DNA from: UBA7985 sp002690455
GTDB taxonomy: Bacteria; Pseudomonadota; Alphaproteobacteria; UBA7985
NCBI GenBank assembly: GCA_965662775.1
Contig: CBFIIW010000005.1
Location: 1 to 64,000 of the forward strand
DNA length: 64,000 nt
Reading direction: 5' to 3'
The position numbers were made by a program, and so were the translations under genes. Below the pieces are notes generated by a model, which was not told where the DNA came from, did not search any database, and saw nothing but the letters and a program-made list of their open reading frames with translations. This document shows, one piece after another, positions 61,083 through 64,000 of this stretch (its first letter is position 1; each line of letters starts with the position of its first letter).

Positions 61083-63779
61083 ATGTCGACCGATAACAAC
61101 AATAACGGCGCCGATAGCAAGCAACCGCTCCGCCTGTCCAAGCCAGGCAAGCTTGAACTGCGTAAAACGGTGGATGCCGGCCAGGTCAAGCAGTCGTTCA
61201 GCCACGGACGGTCCAAGACCGTCGTGGTGGAGAAACGCACCAAGCGCACTTTTGAGCGTGGGGTGACCGGCAAAATGGCCGCTGTACCGAATCAGGAGCT
61301 GGCCGAGGGTCTCGCCAACCTGAAGAAGTCTGCCCCGGCCAGTGACGAAGGTCGCGCCGACGCGGCCCGCCGCGCTGCCGAGCGCGCCTTTCGCGATGAT
61401 TCGGCCGAAGGACTGACAGCCTCCGAGCGCGAGAAGCGGATCGCTGTGCTGGAGCAAGCCAAAGCCCGTGAAGCGGAGCGTGCGGAACAGGCAGCTGAGG
61501 ATGCTGCCCGCCGCGAGCAGGAGCGTAAAGCCCGTGAAGCCGGCGAACGCTCGCGGCAGGAAGAGCTGCGCCAGCTTGCCGAGGCTGAAGAAGCACGGCG
61601 ACAGGCTGAGCGCACCGCTAAGGAAACTGCGACGACAGCCGACCCGGCAGCGGCAGCGGTAGCGGCGGAGACACCAGCTACCGCAGCGGCGGCGGCTTCA
61701 AAGGAAGCCCTCGCCGATGCATCGGTTGAGCCACCGGCTGACAAGATACGCACGAAGAAGGGCGAGACCCCTGTGCGCCCGCAGCGGGGGCCAGAGGAAG
61801 CGCCGGTTTTCGGACGCGTCAAGAAGGGCAAGGGTGGCGAGGACCAGAGCAAGAAGACCACGCTGCGCGCCAAGAACGACAGCGGTCGACGTCGTGGTTC
61901 ACGTCTCTCTGTCGCTGATGCGTTGGAGGGTGATGAAGACCGGATGCGCTCGTTGTCTTCGATCCGTCGGCAACGCGAACGCGAAAAGCAGCGGGCCAAG
62001 GAAGCACTGGCCACACAGCAGAAGGTTGTCCGTGAAGTAGTTGTGCCAGAGACCATCACCGTGGGCGAGCTCGCCAACCGCATGGCTGAACGCTCAGGCG
62101 ACGTGATCCGTGAACTGATGAAAATGGGCGTGATGGCGACGGTTAACCAGTCCATTGACGCCGATACGGCCGAGTTGGTGGTTGCCGAACTTGGCCACAC
62201 CATTCGCCGTGTTGCAGCAGCAGATGTTCTTGAAGGTCTGAGTACGCCACAGGATGAAGATGGTGCCGTTGCATCCCGACCACCCGTGGTCACTGTCATG
62301 GGCCACGTCGATCACGGCAAGACCTCAATCCTCGACTTTTTCCGGAAAGCCAACGTTGTCTCCGGTGAGGCGGGTGGCATCACCCAGCACATCGGCGCCT
62401 ATCAGGTGCAATCGGCGGGTGGTAGGCTTATCACCTTCCTCGACACCCCAGGCCACGCGGCCTTTACGGAGATGCGGGCGCGCGGTGCCAACGTCACCGA
62501 CATGGTGATTTTGGTTGTGGCAGCCGATGACGGCATCATGCCCCAGACCGAAGAAGCCATCGCCCACGCCAAGGCAGCGCAGGTGCCACTGATCGTCGCG
62601 GTCAACAAGATCGATCGCCCCGACGCTGACCCGCTTCGGGTTGAACAGGCACTGCTCCAGTACGAAGTGCAGGTCGAATCCATGGGTGGTGAGGTACAGG
62701 TTGCCCATGTATCCGCAATCAACGGCGACGGAATGGACACACTGCTCGAGGCGGTGGAACTGCAGGCGGATATCCTCGATCTCAAGGCCAACGCCAACGC
62801 CCGCGCATCGGGTGCAGTGGTCGAAGCCAAGATGGAAAAAGGCCGGGGCTCAGTGGCCACGGTGCTGATCCAGCGTGGTACGCTCAATGTTGGTGACGTT
62901 TTCGTTGCTGGCACCGAGTGGGGCAAGGTCCGCGCACTGGTTAATGATCAGGGGCAGCAGGTGAAGCAAGCAGAGCCCGCGACGCCAATTGAGGTTTTGG
63001 GTCTGAACGGCACCCCGGTCGCCGGCGACGAGTTCATTGTCGTTGAGTCCGAAGCGCGCGCGCGCGAGGTTGCTGAATTCCGCCAGTCAAAGGCGAAGGA
63101 AGCGGCGTCACTGGCCTCTAAGGGGTCGCTTGAATCCATGTTCTCCGCGCTCAAGGAAGGCTCTGCCGAGGAGCTGCCGATTGTCATCAAGGGTGACGTT
63201 CATGGCTCGGTCGAAGCCATCATCAGCACCCTGCAAAAGCTTTCGACTGACGAGGTTAAGGTGAACGTCCTGCATCAGGGCGTCGGTGGCATCACCGAGT
63301 CTGACATCACCCTCGCCCGGGCGTCGCAGGCCATGGTCGTAGGCTTCAACGTCCGTGCCAACGCACAGGCGCGGGACAGCGCCAAGCGCGACGGCATCGA
63401 CATCCGCTACTATTCGATCATCTATGAGCTGGTCGACGACGTGAAGGCACTGATGAGCGGCCTGCTCAAGCCTGAGCAGCGCGAGAACTACCTTGGATAC
63501 GCGTCCATTCTGGAAACCTTCAATGTGACCAAGGTCGGCCGTGTCGCCGGTTGCCGTATTACCGACGGTATAGTCAAGCGTGGTGCAAAAGTGCGCCTGC
63601 TCCGTGACGATACCGTGATCCACGAAGGCACCTTGAAGACACTGCGCCGGTTCAAGGATGAAGTCCGAGAAGTCGCCAATGGTCTCGAATGCGGCATGGC
63701 GTTCGAGAACTATCAGGATATTCAGGTTGGCGACCAGATCGAGTGCTTTGAGATCGAAGAAATCGCCCGCGCGCTGTAG
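61083..63779 (+). CDS. infB: Translation initiation factor IF-2
   Basis: An 898-aa GTPase that recruits initiator fMet-tRNA to the 30S subunit. The N-terminal 310 residues hold an IF2-associated motif (KTVDAGQVKQSFSHGRSKTVVVEKR) followed by a Glu/Arg/Ala-rich coiled region. The G domain starts with GHVDHGKT (about 407-414), then DTPGHAAFT and NKIDRPDAD. C-terminal beta-barrel and tRNA-binding domains follow (GVGGITESDITLA; GLECGMAFENYQDIQVGD). Neither rbfA nor truB follows. Confidence 0.97.
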   Translation: MSTDNNNNGADSKQPLRLSKPGKLELRKTVDAGQVKQSFSHGRSKTVVVEKRTKRTFERGVTGKMAAVPNQELAEGLANLKKSAPASDEGRADAARRAAERAFRDDSAEGLTASEREKRIAVLEQAKAREAERAEQAAEDAARREQERKAREAGERSRQEELRQLAEAEEARRQAERTAKETATTADPAAAAVAAETPATAAAAASKEALADASVEPPADKIRTKKGETPVRPQRGPEEAPVFGRVKKGKGGEDQSKKTTLRAKNDSGRRRGSRLSVADALEGDEDRMRSLSSIRRQREREKQRAKEALATQQKVVREVVVPETITVGELANRMAERSGDVIRELMKMGVMATVNQSIDADTAELVVAELGHTIRRVAAADVLEGLSTPQDEDGAVASRPPVVTVMGHVDHGKTSILDFFRKANVVSGEAGGITQHIGAYQVQSAGGRLITFLDTPGHAAFTEMRARGANVTDMVILVVAADDGIMPQTEEAIAHAKAAQVPLIVAVNKIDRPDADPLRVEQALLQYEVQVESMGGEVQVAHVSAINGDGMDTLLEAVELQADILDLKANANARASGAVVEAKMEKGRGSVATVLIQRGTLNVGDVFVAGTEWGKVRALVNDQGQQVKQAEPATPIEVLGLNGTPVAGDEFIVVESEARAREVAEFRQSKAKEAASLASKGSLESMFSALKEGSAEELPIVIKGDVHGSVEAIISTLQKLSTDEVKVNVLHQGVGGITESDITLARASQAMVVGFNVRANAQARDSAKRDGIDIRYYSIIYELVDDVKALMSGLLKPEQRENYLGYASILETFNVTKVGRVAGCRITDGIVKRGAKVRLLRDDTVIHEGTLKTLRRFKDEVREVANGLECGMAFENYQDIQVGDQIECFEIEEIARAL

Positions 63780-63783
63780 CAAC

Positions 63784-64000
63784 TTGCGCAGCGAGCCGGG
63801 CGCAGGGTTCCCAGGAGGACGCCGTCACCCGGGGCTGGCAGTCGGCTTTGCCGGACTGCTGGCCCTGTACCTTGGTGGTTTTGGGGGATTAAAAGCCCCT
63901 GCACGATCTGAGTCACTCTCGCAGCCTGAGCCTCAACACAGCGAAGCCATCAGCGTCATTGCGACTCCACTGCCTGAACCGGTGTCCCTGCCGCCTGCCT
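63784..64000 (+). CDS. 5' end of a membrane-anchored Pro-rich protein (partial)
   Basis: An open frame from TTG 63784 runs off the window. Its translation has a basic stretch (RRHP), one hydrophobic helix (LAVGFAGLLALYLGGFGGL) and then a Pro/Ser/Glu-rich part (SESLSQPEP and later PLPEPVSLPPA), as in proteins tethered to the inner membrane with a periplasmic domain. The start is uncertain: AGGAGGA at 63813-63819 has no usable start codon after it, and the frame is open into the end of infB. No family can be given from 72 residues; a divergent polysaccharide deacetylase is one possibility by architecture only. Confidence 0.4.
   Translation, partial: MRSEPGAGFPGGRRHPGLAVGFAGLLALYLGGFGGLKAPARSESLSQPEPQHSEAISVIATPLPEPVSLPPA

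Noticed and set aside
61292..62299. Long antisense open frame (335 codons) inside infB
   Set aside because: The product is Ser/Arg/Ala-rich and mirrors the Glu/Arg/Ala-rich coding of IF-2 on the other strand; it is a composition artefact.
1..64000. CRISPR array, prophage, insertion sequence, tRNA or rRNA genes
   Set aside because: No regularly spaced repeats, transposase or phage genes, cloverleaf-like genes or rRNA segments were recognised; the single Xer recombinase is a housekeeping type.

Overview
The window is a GC-rich, gene-dense stretch of chromosome from an alphaproteobacterium. The placement rests on a CcrM-type GANTC methyltransferase, a MucR/Ros regulator, a CenR-like response regulator, an F0 ATP synthase operon with separate b and b' subunits and no F1 genes beside it, the aerobic cobaltochelatase pair cobS-cobT beside dnaJ and bolA, two-subunit glycyl-tRNA synthetase, and the lnt - XRE - trmB - rimP - nusA - ylxR - infB order. 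A Rhodospirillales-like lineage seems most likely to me, but the order cannot be fixed from sequence alone. I see no rRNA, tRNA, prophage, insertion sequence, CRISPR array or defence island. Nearly everything is conserved housekeeping.

Layout. 0-8 kb: end of an unidentified gene, rnhB, ccrM, mutY (convergent), a DUF721/DciA-like gene, a DsbA-like oxidoreductase and smc. 8-12 kb: F0 operon atpI-B-E-b'-b, closed by a strong terminator, then azlCD. 12.0-12.4 kb: a non-coding repeat region. 12.4-20 kb (minus strand): enoyl-CoA hydratase, S49 peptidase, glyQ, glyS and a PPDK-like protein lacking the ATP-grasp domain, then an ArsR regulator facing tusA. 20-27.5 kb (plus): HDAC-like amidohydrolase, xseB-ispA-dxs-tlyA and an RNA m5U methyltransferase (isoprenoid precursors and RNA modification), then a BI-1 membrane protein. 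27.6-36 kb: LuxO-like sigma-54 activator, rbfA, an MFS transporter, cobT-cobS-dnaJ, bolA and an RHH protein. 36-43 kb: DUF2889, CNNM/CBS protein, aroB-aroK (minus); small membrane protein, xerC/D, accA, yggS, cenR (plus). 43.2-43.66 kb: a second repeat region sharing blocks with the first in opposite orientation. 43.7-46.6 kb (minus): membrane protein, xth, glutamine-amidotransferase-like hydrolase, lolA. 46.9-64 kb (plus): nfu, bax-like lipoprotein, tsaB-rimI, mucR, miaB-phoH-ybeY-corC-lnt, XRE, trmB, rimP-nusA-ylxR-infB and the start of a membrane-anchored protein running off the end.

The genes mostly form short conserved operons with 4-base stop/start overlaps (glyQ/glyS, tlyA/methyltransferase, phoH/ybeY, tsaB/rimI). 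Themes are translation and RNA modification (glyQS, tlyA, miaB, ybeY, rimP, nusA, infB, trmB, tsaB, rbfA), envelope maintenance (lnt, corC, lolA, cenR, bax) and energy coupling (atp).

No clearly new system is evident. The items most worth a second look are: two convergent intergenic regions carrying the same GCGAAGC-rich palindromic blocks; the PPDK homologue without an ATP-grasp domain; a tight cluster of GANTC sites ahead of the dsbA-smc genes; rbfA detached from infB; and the absence of metK from its expected place between the XRE gene and trmB.
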